Positions 1 through 9,171 of a stretch of 28,765 nucleotides of DNA are shown here, piece by piece. The notes beneath the pieces are model-generated. The model ran no database searches, had not been told where the DNA came from, and saw only the letters and a program-made list of their open reading frames with translations. This DNA is from Euryarchaeota archaeon UBA103. Lineage in GTDB: Archaea > Thermoplasmatota > Poseidoniia > Poseidoniales > Thalassarchaeaceae. Positions within the stretch are counted from its first letter, which is position 1. Every line of letters starts with the position of its first letter. The position numbers and the translations under genes are program-made. Where the stretch lies: assembly GCA_002506825.1 (NCBI GenBank), contig DAYH01000002.1, forward strand, positions 1-28,765. The letters are read 5' to 3'.

Positions 1-644
1 CCGGCGGCCGCCACAACATAAACACCCAAATCTATTGCATTTTGTACAGATTCCTCTAACTGATCAGTAGTAAAAAATCCTGCTCCAAAGCCCTGATTTC
101 CTCCCAAGCTAAGGGAAATGACATCAGCATCCCCGCCAACGCACCAATCAACTGCATCAGCGATAGTAGAGTCTGTTCCAGACCCATCGTCTGAAATGGC
201 CTTAGCAATGAGCAAATCTGCTCCCGGGGAAACTCCATTTAGTCCACCATTAGATGCGATAATACCTGCCATTGCAGTCCCATGACCTTCGTCATCATAG
301 GGTGAATCAGAACCAGAAATAAGGTCATTCCATGCTAATATATTCACATCTTCCAAGTCAGGATGAGTAGTATCTATTCCCGTATCTACAATACAGATTT
401 TTACTCCACTGCCTTCAAGCCCGCCAATTCTATCTAGCCCTGTCATCTCCCTGTATTCGTCCTCCCATAATTCCAGAGATGAAGGAGGTCCTCCGAATGT
501 AACATCTGCGGTCTGATAGACAGCCCATAGCGATATTATCAAAACACTGAGAAGAACCACAAGTGATGAAATTATCTTAATGAGTAAATTCAGAGATGAA
601 TTTACGAAAAATGATGCATCTTCCGCGATTTCTTCCTCAGACAT
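1..644 (-). CDS. Membrane-anchored subtilisin-family serine protease, partial (C-terminal part lies beyond the left edge)
   Basis: Translated from the ATG at 644-642 toward position 1, the frame stays open for 214 codons and runs off the window. Residues 20-43 form one hydrophobic helix after a short acidic N-terminus, so the protein is probably membrane-anchored with the protease outside. The S8 catalytic Asp is in IVDTGID (about D87) and the catalytic His in EGHGTAMAG (about H121). A strand such as DVISLSLGG follows. The sequence stops at VVAAAG, just before the usual oxyanion-hole Asn, so the Asn and the catalytic Ser are outside the window. There is no long pro-domain between the helix and the catalytic domain, only about 40 residues. 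The gene starts 23 bases after the stop of the upstream membrane-protein gene, so the two are probably co-transcribed. Substrate unknown. The family call is firm. Confidence 0.9.
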   Translation of the reverse strand, partial: MSEEEIAEDASFFVNSSLNLLIKIISSLVVLLSVLIISLWAVYQTADVTFGGPPSSLELWEDEYREMTGLDRIGGLEGSGVKICIVDTGIDTTHPDLEDVNILAWNDLISGSDSPYDDEGHGTAMAGIIASNGGLNGVSPGADLLIAKAISDDGSGTDSTIADAVDWCVGGDADVISLSLGGNQGFGAGFFTTDQLEESVQNAIDLGVYVVAAA

Positions 645-667
645 AATATTCACTCAGAGATTATCTA

Positions 668-1834
668 TTACCAAGCATCCGTCTTTACAAAGTGACTAGT
701 TGTAGAAGAGCTACTTCCGCATTTATCACACTTAATCCTGAGTGGTAGAATTCTGACACAGGAAGAGCATGACTCCCCTGGTATCCCCCAGCCAGAACAT
801 TCTGAGTCTGAGCAGTGAACTTCTATCCTCCCACCGGGCTTCTTGATTACTGGAGTCTCAGCACCGCAGACCGGGCAAAGGCCTTGCAGTATCTCTTCCC
901 TAGTTACTGTGGATACGCCAGCCACCTCCCTGGCTCTTGATGACTGAATCGTATGATCCCCTCCTCCTAGCATAAAATGAGGATACCACACAATATGCAT
1001 CAGTAGGAAGAATGAAACGACGCCTGAGAAGACATAGATTACTGAAATCCCAAAAATACCTTCTTCGAAAGGAGGCCTCTGCGAAATAGCATGGGCCCCG
1101 GACCATGACATTACATTGACCATTATCGCCCAAATCGCTAGACTGGCACTCCATGCTTCAAGACGGTGATCTTTCCAAGCTTTCTCAACCAGCCGTGGAT
1201 CAGGATGAGCATGCTTCTCCTCAACGTGTATATCCCTAGTTTCAGTAACGGCTCTATGGACAACAAAGACAGCCAAGAAAACCATGATAAGATTGCCCAT
1301 TGCTACTCCTCCAAAATCCGATATTCCCGAACCAAAGGGGAAGTCTGGGGATCCAGAGTGAGAGTAAATATGGCCTAGCTGGACAGAGGATGATGCAACT
1401 ACGAGAAAAACTAGATTCTCCCTCATTATTGGATATCTGACCCACATCAGCACCAATGCCGCCATCCATGCCATCATTGCTAGTAGGCTCAGCATCAATG
1501 ACCACTCTTTTAGATGGAGGAAACCGCTATCCTCTCCGAATAATCCGCCTCTGCTCCAGTCACCTCCCGAAGACAGCTCATTGATCCCATAATCCCAGGC
1601 ACCCATAATTACCGAAGCCGACGCGAGTGCTAACACCAAGGCTTCATATGTTCCCCAGAATTTTCTTGAGGTATGAACGTGGAAGAAAAATTGCATTATT
1701 AGGGCATCAATAAATGACAGAAATCTCAATCTTTCTCCTAAGTTAGTTGCATTACTAAAGTCGGACAATCTTCGGACTTCTGCTACTTCCACGTCAAGGG
1801 CGCCTGTTGCCACGGCCCCCTCCTCCATGGCCAT
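668..1834 (-). CDS. Six-helix membrane protein with C-terminal zinc-ribbon region, unknown function
   Basis: I do not recognise a family for this 388-residue protein. It has about six predicted transmembrane helices (near residues 58-80, 108-132, 139-158, 176-196, 228-249 and 259-289). A cytosolic-looking tail carries paired cysteines: CPVCG, then CSDSEC, CSSC and CDKCG, which suggests one or two zinc ribbons. Between helices 4 and 5 is a charged, His-containing loop (HVEEKHAHPDPR). ATG 1834-1832 is taken as the start; a second Met lies two codons in. The gene sits directly upstream of the subtilase with a 23-base gap, and the tRNA-Ser gene ends about 60 bases upstream on the same strand. A role with the protease, such as membrane quality control, is only inference from position. 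Confidence 0.75.
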   Translation of the reverse strand: MAMEEGAVATGALDVEVAEVRRLSDFSNATNLGERLRFLSFIDALIMQFFFHVHTSRKFWGTYEALVLALASASVIMGAWDYGINELSSGGDWSRGGLFGEDSGFLHLKEWSLMLSLLAMMAWMAALVLMWVRYPIMRENLVFLVVASSSVQLGHIYSHSGSPDFPFGSGISDFGGVAMGNLIMVFLAVFVVHRAVTETRDIHVEEKHAHPDPRLVEKAWKDHRLEAWSASLAIWAIMVNVMSWSGAHAISQRPPFEEGIFGISVIYVFSGVVSFFLLMHIVWYPHFMLGGGDHTIQSSRAREVAGVSTVTREEILQGLCPVCGAETPVIKKPGGRIEVHCSDSECSGWGIPGESCSSCVRILPLRIKCDKCGSSSSTTSHFVKTDAW

Positions 1835-1894
1835 GACTAATGGATAGATGACATAAGTCCCTCGACGATTTGAGCAGTAATCGGTCAGTTATGA

Positions 1895-1980
1895 TGGCGC
1901 CGAGACGGAGATTTGAACTCCGGAGGGATGAACCCACATGATTTCCAGTCATGCGCAATACCAGGCTATGCGATCTCGGC
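1895..1980 (-). tRNA. tRNA-Ser (anticodon GGA)
   Basis: Read on the minus strand, the acceptor arms GCCGAGA and TCTCGGC pair, followed by discriminator G and an encoded CCA (1895-1897). The anticodon stem CATGA/TCATG holds the loop CTGGAAA, giving anticodon GGA (Ser, UCC). The T arm is CGGAG-TTCAAAT-CTCCG. A long variable arm (TGGG...CCC) and G73 fit serine. No intron. No T-run follows before the next gene about 60 bases downstream, so transcript ends are unclear. Confidence 0.95.
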
Positions 1981-2071
1981 TAACCTGTGCGAACCATGAT
2001 ACAGTATTGAGTCCATCGATGTTCTATCCCATCGCAACACCCAAAGGTAGTTGGCCATTCCCGCGCATACC

Positions 2072-2146
2072 GCCACTGTGGCTTAGGGGTATAGCATCCC
2101 ATTGGTAATGGGAAGGTCGGGAGTTCAATTCTCCCCAGTGGCTCCA
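2072..2146 (+). tRNA. tRNA-Thr (anticodon GGT)
   Basis: The acceptor arms GCCACTG and CAGTGGC pair, followed by discriminator T and encoded CCA. The anticodon stem TCCCA/TGGGA holds the loop TTGGTAA, giving anticodon GGT (Thr, ACC). The T arm is GGGAG-TTCAATT-CTCCC. U73 is usual for archaeal tRNA-Thr. No intron. It is divergent from the tRNA-Ser gene with a 91-base spacer that should hold both promoters, though I see no strong TATA box there. Confidence 0.95.
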
Positions 2147-2151
2147 TTTTT
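2147..2151 (+). terminator. T-run terminator after tRNA-Thr
   Basis: Five T residues directly follow the encoded CCA. Short T-runs in the coding strand are sufficient archaeal terminators, so this probably ends the tRNA-Thr transcript before the large surface-protein gene. Confidence 0.55.
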
Positions 2152-2232
2152 AGAGACTAATTCATCCCTTTTTCGCTTGGTTCATACACGAAGACCAATT
2201 CATTCATAATCTCCACAAGAATACGGGCTAAC

Positions 2233-5200
2233 ATGTCGAACTACCGCAGGAGGCTCGCAGGAGCCCTAGTCCTCCTGATGCTACTAGCACCTATCACGAA
2301 CGCCGCAACCACTTCATGGGCTGGTCCGTCCACTGTGAATACCGCAGGAGGGACCACCACACTGACTGGATTCAGGGCTCCGGGAAATGCCACAATCATG
2401 GACGGGTGGGCTCATGTGACAGATTCCCCGATGGCCGCCTCATTGACTCCTGCCGATGAGATGGATATTTTTGTCTTGCAAAATGGAACTGATTCTGGGA
2501 CTACTACAGAGTATCGTGAGGGCAATCTTACTTTGATGGATGATGGTACACTGAATGATATTACCAATTTCGATAATTCTAGCTACACTATCGAACTGGA
2601 CTCAAGTTATGTCCCAGGTCCATCACCGACAATCAGAATCGCCTTTGAGAGCACTTCTGGATATGCTCCTCATCCTAGTTGCAACGGACTGAGGGGATAT
2701 AATCTGACTTCAGGTTTTGATGAGGATGCAAACGGGCAACTCGATCTTTCGGAGATAAGCCATGTGGATTACCTGTGTGTGACCAATCAGACAATTCAAG
2801 ATGGAAACGGCGCGGTCTCCAATGGTACCGTGGTCAATGGGTCTTTCATGTATTCCCAGAGTCCCCTTTCCTCTGGCAATGCCACATGTCCGTTCGGCGG
2901 AAAATACCTTGTCTATGGAAACGACTACGGGTATTACTACGATGGAGATACGGGTCTGAATGCAACAGAGACTGAACCGACCATGTTCTTCTGCAACAGG
3001 GATACTTACTGGGCCGCTACAATCTTTGATTTCAACGGAACAGTTAGTGGAGAAAACCAGACCCTGACACATGGAGTAGTGCCATCCAGAGCTTCCGACG
3101 GGGCGGTTGCAGCCGCTACCAAGCCCGGAGAGCCTCTTCCAGCTGGAGTGGATGCATGGCTAACTATGCCATCCCTATTAATTCCTACAAATGCTACTAG
3201 GAATAACTACTTCTTATCTTTCGATCATTGGTTCCATCTCGATTCTACTGAAGCGGGCGCATGGTTGGAGTACAAGATTTCTGGGGGCGATTGGACATGG
3301 GTCGCCACTGATGGAGGATACCCGTCTTACATAGATGGCACAGATATAGATGTTAACGGCGCCCCAAGTGGTAATCTTCCTGTTTTCACAGGTACTACTC
3401 ATAGTGGCTGGCAAACAGAATCAATCAACTTAACTACGTTTTTCTCAGACCCGAGTATGAACGCGGTCACGGGCATAGACTTCAGATTTAGGGTCTGGAC
3501 CTCCAACAATTCAGGGGCCTATCCGGGATGGTTCGTTGATAATTTCAACTACAGAAATTCAGGTAACGGACAGGGCGTCTGGCATCATGGATGCGACGTC
3601 AATGGCACCTCCTATCAGAACTACAACACATACTGCTACTACAACAACAATCAGCTGGGCTACCTCACGGTCCCTGTAGACCTGTACAATGTAACTGATC
3701 TTGAATTTGATCTCCATTGGGACTTGGAAGGTTCGAGTTACGACAACGCATGCATAGAGCTCTCCAATAACAACGGAACTTCGTGGACTGACATTTCTTC
3801 AACAGGAAACACTGCTGTAACTTGCAGGTCTAGGACAGGAAATATACCCGGATCCTCGGGATATGCAGATTCAGATGGAAATATCCCAACAGTAACCTAT
3901 AACGGAGTAACCTACACCGATGACAGTGGTGGAATGGTGACAATCTCCAACTCTGTACCACTAGCAAATCAAGTCAATGGTAGTCTTCTGAGATTTGTTG
4001 TACAGACTGACGCCTCGGTACAATATGGCTCCCCCGGAGGTACCGGCGATCCAGATGATAGAGAGGGACTAACCGTCTATGGATACCGAACAATGGATTC
4101 TATCGGAAATCCCACTAATCAGTTCTCAATCCCTGCTAATGCATCAACTTCGGGTACTAATGAATGGCAATTCCTGACCCTTAACTCAGGTTATATCAAC
4201 AAGAATATGGGATTCGAAGACTCCCAAGTTACAGCACCGACTACCGATTATCAGTCAGGATTCACCAACATCTACCAGGCCACCTCAACGTCCCAAGGTA
4301 GTTGTAACACCGAAAGATGCGATTGGAGACTATCCGAGCCATCTTCCAATTTTGGCCCTGGAATGGCTTCTTCCTTCCCTTACATGTACAAGATAGGGAT
4401 GAATGGTGCAACTGATGCAACATACCAATCAAGTCTTGTTACGCCAATCTACTCGGTTTCGAGTATCGGCGAGTCATCATTCGCGTTCGACATGTCGGCA
4501 TGTATGGACTACGGCACTGGGAACTACGTCTACGTCGGCGGGGCCCTGTGGATGAGGGTCAACGGCGGACAGTGGCAGCACGTGGATATGCCCTCATACA
4601 CTGACAGACAATACAGTTATGCTAGTACGACATATACTGTCAATGACGGCCTAGAGATTTGGACCCGAGTTCATTGCAACAGTGATGACTGGGGCTCATA
4701 CGAGGTCGACCTCTCTCAGTACAAGGGCGTCGATGTACAGTTCAAGTTCGCGTTTGGAGGCAGATTCTCTGATATGAATTCAGGCTGGCACATAGATAAT
4801 GTCGGAATCAAGATGGGTAACTTCAGCCAGCCTGGAACCTGGACAAGTCCAAGCTTCTCAATAGCAGGAGATGATGCATTCAACAGGGGAATCATAGAGA
4901 TCGATGGGACTACGGATGATTATGCAAATAATACAGTCACGGGTACTCTAATCGACTCTACATCAGGGTTAAGCATATCTGGATACTCTAACTTGGAATT
5001 CCCAATTAGCCTAGCGGGATTAGATTCCGAGGCGCATCCCGTCGTGAAACTGGCCGTGAATATGGATACTACAAATCCACTCTCAACCCCGATGATAGAA
5101 TACATCAGAGTAGGGGGAAACAGACTTCTTACAGCAGATATGATGGGGCTAAACAGTTGGCAGATGACAAATGTCGAAATCGTTGACGGATTGATCAATG

Positions 5201-8200
5201 CCACCAATATTTCAGGTACAATTACCTCAGACTACATCCACTCTGTCAGGCCCATCAAGGCTCTAAGCTTCGGAGGCAACTCATCTGTTAACGTCCAAAT
5301 AGAGGTTAGGGACGAGTCAGGTAATTCCGTAGGAAGCGCATCCAAAGGAGGATCTGTACTGTTCGCCACTCCAAGGACAGGTTACTCTCTGCATGTCACG
5401 TTACCAACAAACGGATATATCGACAGACTCCAGATATCACATCTCTATGGCGAGCCAGCATCCGATGTGGAGATAGATTTCGCAGATGACGGAAACTTAG
5501 ACTGGTCGTTCCCCAATGAGCTTTCTAGAGGGCACTATGCATGGCAGACCAAACTGCTCGGAAGTCAATCCGATATTGGATACCTCGACGGCTCCAAGTC
5601 AGTCACCATGCAAATAGACTCAACTCCCTCTTCTGCATTCGCTATCGTCCCATCTAGTGGAAGTGTGAACGATGGAATAATCTCAATAGTATCAGACTCA
5701 GACGGATTTGAATCTCCAGTTGATATTAGTATAGCAGGAGCCTCATTCTCAACCGGTTCCGCATCTCACAAGTTCACCTCTGAAATGAATCAGTATCAAA
5801 CTGCAGCTATCAACTCGTTGGCGCCCGGATGGGCAGACACAGCAACTGATAGAGATTGGAGGGTCGTGGAATTTTCACTTTCATCCTCCCAGGTTCAAAC
5901 AGTCACGCTCACAGGACTCGCAATCGGATATACAATGTTCGAAAATGTATCGGACATATCAGTCCCTATAGCAGACTACCACGCTACAATGACTCAAGAT
6001 GATCCCGCACCAGTAGAGATAGCCATCCCGGTAACCATTTCATCCTCAACCGGTTCTATATCGGTGGCTGGAGAGCTCGTGTATGATTACATCATGACTA
6101 ATAGGGAATTCCAAGTACCCAACACACTATATCCAGATGGAGTGATAAACGAGATTGAGACTGCACATCATCATCTAAATGATAACTCATTATTGCATGC
6201 AATTGAGCTCACTGGCTCTGCCTCTGATGGTCAAATACTAGCATTCAGAGCTGAAAATGGTAATGACGGACTTTGGGGCCAAGGAACTGATCCAGTGACG
6301 ATTACCCAGACTTCTGGAAGTAGCGTTGCCCCATTGAATACATCACAGTCATATGTAGAGATAATCACTCACTCAGATGGATATGATGATGTCGTAGTCA
6401 ATTGGATGTTCGATATCAATTGGAATTGGGACGATGTTGAATCTATCAGATGGGTCTCTACTGCTCTTGATGAATATGGTGAGTTCGTGTGGCCGTCTGT
6501 ATCGTTCAGCGGAGAGGGCGGCTCCAAGGCCGTTGAGAATGATCTGCAGATAGAGTCCTTCGAGGTACGCGATGAAAGCGGGAGGCTACTTTCCAATCAG
6601 TTCTCGACATTCTACCCCTTCCCAGTAAAGTCATCAAATGACATCAATGTCTCTGGAACTGTTAGATTCCAAGACGCTTCTGATGCAAGGCCCCAGCCTA
6701 CTGATTTCTTGGTAGGGCTCAATATGTCAGGAGCACTGTACTCTATGGCAATGGGTCAGAACGGGTCCTTCGAAACAACCGTTGATTGGCTAATGTCCTC
6801 ATCCTTGGGGGCTGAAGTCACTCTTTCTCCACTGCTTCTGACTGTTGGTCCCTCAGGTTCGACAGTAGGGGCCGAGGATACTTCGGGAATCCCTCCTCAG
6901 ACCACCGTAATCATCGACTCTTCAGCACCAGTTGCAGGCCCATTGCAAGTAAATACCCCAACCGGGCTCCAAGATGCCCATGGAAAGGTATGGGATCCAA
7001 CTGTACCGCTCTCAGTATATGTCACAATAGATGAATCTGAAGCTAGAGGCGAATCTATTACCCTAAAGTATTGGAGAGGTTCTTCGGATGACGTCAATGC
7101 GGACGGAATCGCAGATGAAATAGAATATCTCGGTCAAACCCTTCCACTATCCTCTGGAATGACGGGGCAACAACAGGTTAACTTCATGGGAATCGATGTT
7201 TCAGCTCAAGATTTCAATAGCCCAGTGCACATGTACATCGAAGGTACTGATTGGGCAGGCCTGACTTATCAGGAAGGTGGAACTGGTGGCTCTGCAGGAG
7301 CTTCCAATTCATGGGCTACTGTGATAGTAGCAACAGATGAGCCAACCAGCATACCCGCATCGGGATATTCCTTAGATACCGAGCTTGGATATCTAATGGC
7401 CGGCCACATACACACATTCTCTATGCAGATAGACGAGCCCAATGGAATCGGTACTCTCGATAATGTCACTATCATGCTATGTGGAGATGGCCCCACTAAT
7501 GTAGGAAAGATGTCCTATGATCCTTCAAGAGGGGTTCTTTGGGCCGCTCCCGATAGTATGGTTACTCCTTTGTCTGTACAGACTCAATCCATCACATCAG
7601 TCGTAACAGAATTGAGTATTGACTTCAAGATTTCTTGGGATTACGTATGGGAGGAAGGACAGACTTCCTGCAAACCTAGCGTCTCCATATTGGATGACTT
7701 GAATACGGTGGCTTATCAAAATAATATTGGGGAGCTATCATGGCAATTGGATAACCAATTCCTGGCAATTCCTGATTCTATGACCGACCTAACCTCTCCT
7801 ATGATGGATCAGGTAGAAAACCAGCTATTCCTCAGGCAGGGAGATGAATTCATTGTAACGGGATCGTTACTTTACGCTGGCTCTGGAATGCCTATAAACA
7901 GTATTCCCGATGATCTCAGGGTCGAGGCGAGTGTCATTTACGGCTCACAGGAAATTAGTAGCGACACTGAGTTAGCCGAGGATTCTACATTCTCAATTAC
8001 TGTAACACTCCCTGACAGAGTCCCCCTAGATCCTACAATGACAGTTTCACTTACCGTCCTAAATATGCCGGGACTAGGTGGCTCAACTGCGAATTCTGAA
8101 TATTCCATAGTTGTCGATAGTAGGTCCCCCACCGCTCTGTTCGACCAGATAAAGTATCCCGAATCATCACTTACTATCATCGAGTCCGACATGGTTGACG

Positions 8201-9087
8201 ATGTCCAAGTCACAGTAACGATGAATGATCAGATCGGTATGCAAGATGGCCCACTCCAGGTATCATGGGTCTACATGAGAGGAAACTCTCCAGTGACCGG
8301 AACCGAGGATAGTGGCGAACTACTGTTAATTCTAGAAGGGGATAGATCTTCTTCTTCAGAATGGTCAGACGTGTATCAGTCGAGAATTGATCTGACTCCA
8401 GCTAATGGGATGCTAATAGAGGCCGGAGATTCGATTTCCTTCTGGGTAACCTCCACGGATAAGGCAGGCAATGAGGTATCAGGCCTTGGAAGTGAATCTG
8501 TACCCAGAGCTCCAGCATTGAGAATAATGGAGTTCCTTGGTGAATATGTGAGATCTGTGTCTTCTCCCAGCGCCCCTCTGATGAACGAGATAGTAACTAT
8601 CGAGACCTTCTGGGAAAACACCGGCAAGAGAGATGGAACTCTGGTGGTCGGACTCTACGAGTTAATGTATGAGGTAGATGAAAATGGCCAGTCTTCTGAG
8701 AGGTGGAAGGAATCGCTAACCACAGCCCAGACACCTAACTTAGAGATCCCCCTAGAGGCGGAGGCGACCAGTGTTAGAGTCACTTTCAGATGGGAAGCTA
8801 CGTCTCCCGGACAGCCGAATCTTTACATCGTAACTGATATTGATGGCGACGGGTCTATCGACGAGTCTGATTTCAATGCCGCCGATATAGCGATCGGAGG
8901 AATAAGCGTAGTGCCGCCGCCTCCAGAGGATGAAGGTTCTACGAGCAGTGCAATAATGATGATCGGTGCGATAGCGGCGATTGCCGTTGCCGCCATAGGA
9001 TTCCTAATGAGCCGTAGAGGAAATGAAGACGACGTGTACTATGACGATGATGAAGACTACGAATACCATGAGGGAGACGAGTACTAG
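2233..9087 (+). CDS. Giant secreted cell-surface protein (2284 aa) with EF-hand, jelly-roll-like domains and C-terminal membrane anchor
   Basis: The N-terminus is a signal peptide (basic MSNYRRR, hydrophobic core to about residue 24, AxA-like end). The C-terminus has one transmembrane helix (about 2238-2260) followed by a basic stop (SRRG) and a short Asp/Glu/Tyr-rich tail inside the cell. Everything between should be outside. Visible parts in order: an EF-hand-like loop DEDANGQLDLSE (about 163-174) in a Cys-flanked module; two segments resembling MAM or immune-inhibitor-A accessory beta-sandwiches, ending in GWFVDNFNYRN (about 432) and GWHIDNVGIKMG (about 852); long Ser/Thr-rich Ig-like beta regions; a CARDB-like stretch (VTIETFWENTGKRDG); and a dockerin-like Ca loop DIDGDGSIDESDF (about 2203-2215). 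No catalytic motif is seen, so an adhesin or surface-layer-associated role is likely. No Shine-Dalgarno lies before the ATG; a weak TATA-like TCATAAT sits about 26 bases upstream, suggesting a leaderless mRNA. Confidence 0.85.
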   Translation: MSNYRRRLAGALVLLMLLAPITNAATTSWAGPSTVNTAGGTTTLTGFRAPGNATIMDGWAHVTDSPMAASLTPADEMDIFVLQNGTDSGTTTEYREGNLTLMDDGTLNDITNFDNSSYTIELDSSYVPGPSPTIRIAFESTSGYAPHPSCNGLRGYNLTSGFDEDANGQLDLSEISHVDYLCVTNQTIQDGNGAVSNGTVVNGSFMYSQSPLSSGNATCPFGGKYLVYGNDYGYYYDGDTGLNATETEPTMFFCNRDTYWAATIFDFNGTVSGENQTLTHGVVPSRASDGAVAAATKPGEPLPAGVDAWLTMPSLLIPTNATRNNYFLSFDHWFHLDSTEAGAWLEYKISGGDWTWVATDGGYPSYIDGTDIDVNGAPSGNLPVFTGTTHSGWQTESINLTTFFSDPSMNAVTGIDFRFRVWTSNNSGAYPGWFVDNFNYRNSGNGQGVWHHGCDVNGTSYQNYNTYCYYNNNQLGYLTVPVDLYNVTDLEFDLHWDLEGSSYDNACIELSNNNGTSWTDISSTGNTAVTCRSRTGNIPGSSGYADSDGNIPTVTYNGVTYTDDSGGMVTISNSVPLANQVNGSLLRFVVQTDASVQYGSPGGTGDPDDREGLTVYGYRTMDSIGNPTNQFSIPANASTSGTNEWQFLTLNSGYINKNMGFEDSQVTAPTTDYQSGFTNIYQATSTSQGSCNTERCDWRLSEPSSNFGPGMASSFPYMYKIGMNGATDATYQSSLVTPIYSVSSIGESSFAFDMSACMDYGTGNYVYVGGALWMRVNGGQWQHVDMPSYTDRQYSYASTTYTVNDGLEIWTRVHCNSDDWGSYEVDLSQYKGVDVQFKFAFGGRFSDMNSGWHIDNVGIKMGNFSQPGTWTSPSFSIAGDDAFNRGIIEIDGTTDDYANNTVTGTLIDSTSGLSISGYSNLEFPISLAGLDSEAHPVVKLAVNMDTTNPLSTPMIEYIRVGGNRLLTADMMGLNSWQMTNVEIVDGLINATNISGTITSDYIHSVRPIKALSFGGNSSVNVQIEVRDESGNSVGSASKGGSVLFATPRTGYSLHVTLPTNGYIDRLQISHLYGEPASDVEIDFADDGNLDWSFPNELSRGHYAWQTKLLGSQSDIGYLDGSKSVTMQIDSTPSSAFAIVPSSGSVNDGIISIVSDSDGFESPVDISIAGASFSTGSASHKFTSEMNQYQTAAINSLAPGWADTATDRDWRVVEFSLSSSQVQTVTLTGLAIGYTMFENVSDISVPIADYHATMTQDDPAPVEIAIPVTISSSTGSISVAGELVYDYIMTNREFQVPNTLYPDGVINEIETAHHHLNDNSLLHAIELTGSASDGQILAFRAENGNDGLWGQGTDPVTITQTSGSSVAPLNTSQSYVEIITHSDGYDDVVVNWMFDINWNWDDVESIRWVSTALDEYGEFVWPSVSFSGEGGSKAVENDLQIESFEVRDESGRLLSNQFSTFYPFPVKSSNDINVSGTVRFQDASDARPQPTDFLVGLNMSGALYSMAMGQNGSFETTVDWLMSSSLGAEVTLSPLLLTVGPSGSTVGAEDTSGIPPQTTVIIDSSAPVAGPLQVNTPTGLQDAHGKVWDPTVPLSVYVTIDESEARGESITLKYWRGSSDDVNADGIADEIEYLGQTLPLSSGMTGQQQVNFMGIDVSAQDFNSPVHMYIEGTDWAGLTYQEGGTGGSAGASNSWATVIVATDEPTSIPASGYSLDTELGYLMAGHIHTFSMQIDEPNGIGTLDNVTIMLCGDGPTNVGKMSYDPSRGVLWAAPDSMVTPLSVQTQSITSVVTELSIDFKISWDYVWEEGQTSCKPSVSILDDLNTVAYQNNIGELSWQLDNQFLAIPDSMTDLTSPMMDQVENQLFLRQGDEFIVTGSLLYAGSGMPINSIPDDLRVEASVIYGSQEISSDTELAEDSTFSITVTLPDRVPLDPTMTVSLTVLNMPGLGGSTANSEYSIVVDSRSPTALFDQIKYPESSLTIIESDMVDDVQVTVTMNDQIGMQDGPLQVSWVYMRGNSPVTGTEDSGELLLILEGDRSSSSEWSDVYQSRIDLTPANGMLIEAGDSISFWVTSTDKAGNEVSGLGSESVPRAPALRIMEFLGEYVRSVSSPSAPLMNEIVTIETFWENTGKRDGTLVVGLYELMYEVDENGQSSERWKESLTTAQTPNLEIPLEAEATSVRVTFRWEATSPGQPNLYIVTDIDGDGSIDESDFNAADIAIGGISVVPPPPEDEGSTSSAIMMIGAIAAIAVAAIGFLMSRRGNEDDVYYDDDEDYEYHEGDEY

Positions 9088-9091
9088 TGAC

Positions 9092-9096
9092 TTTTT
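9092..9096 (+). terminator. T-run after the giant surface-protein gene
   Basis: A run of five T residues begins five bases after the TAG stop. It is a plausible archaeal terminator separating the surface-protein gene from the small downstream gene, which has its own TATA-like box. Confidence 0.4.
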
Positions 9097-9143
9097 ACTT
9101 GTCATGTGAAAAATAGCTTCAAAACCCTTTCACAACCTCTTGT

Positions 9144-9150
9144 ATTTATA
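9144..9150 (+). promoter_or_regulatory. TATA-like box for the small coiled-coil gene
   Basis: ATTTATA is centred about 25 bases before the ATG at 9172. That is the normal archaeal spacing from TATA box to transcription start, so transcription would begin at or next to the start codon (leaderless mRNA). This supports the 9172 start over the internal Met codons. Confidence 0.5.
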
Positions 9151-9171
9151 GGCTAAATCGAGATTTTACCT

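Noticed and set aside
4..11. GCGGCCGC (NotI-type) sequence at the left edge, as if a cloning junction
   Set aside because: It lies in frame in the subtilase gene and encodes part of the expected VVAAAG strand, so it is natural coding sequence.
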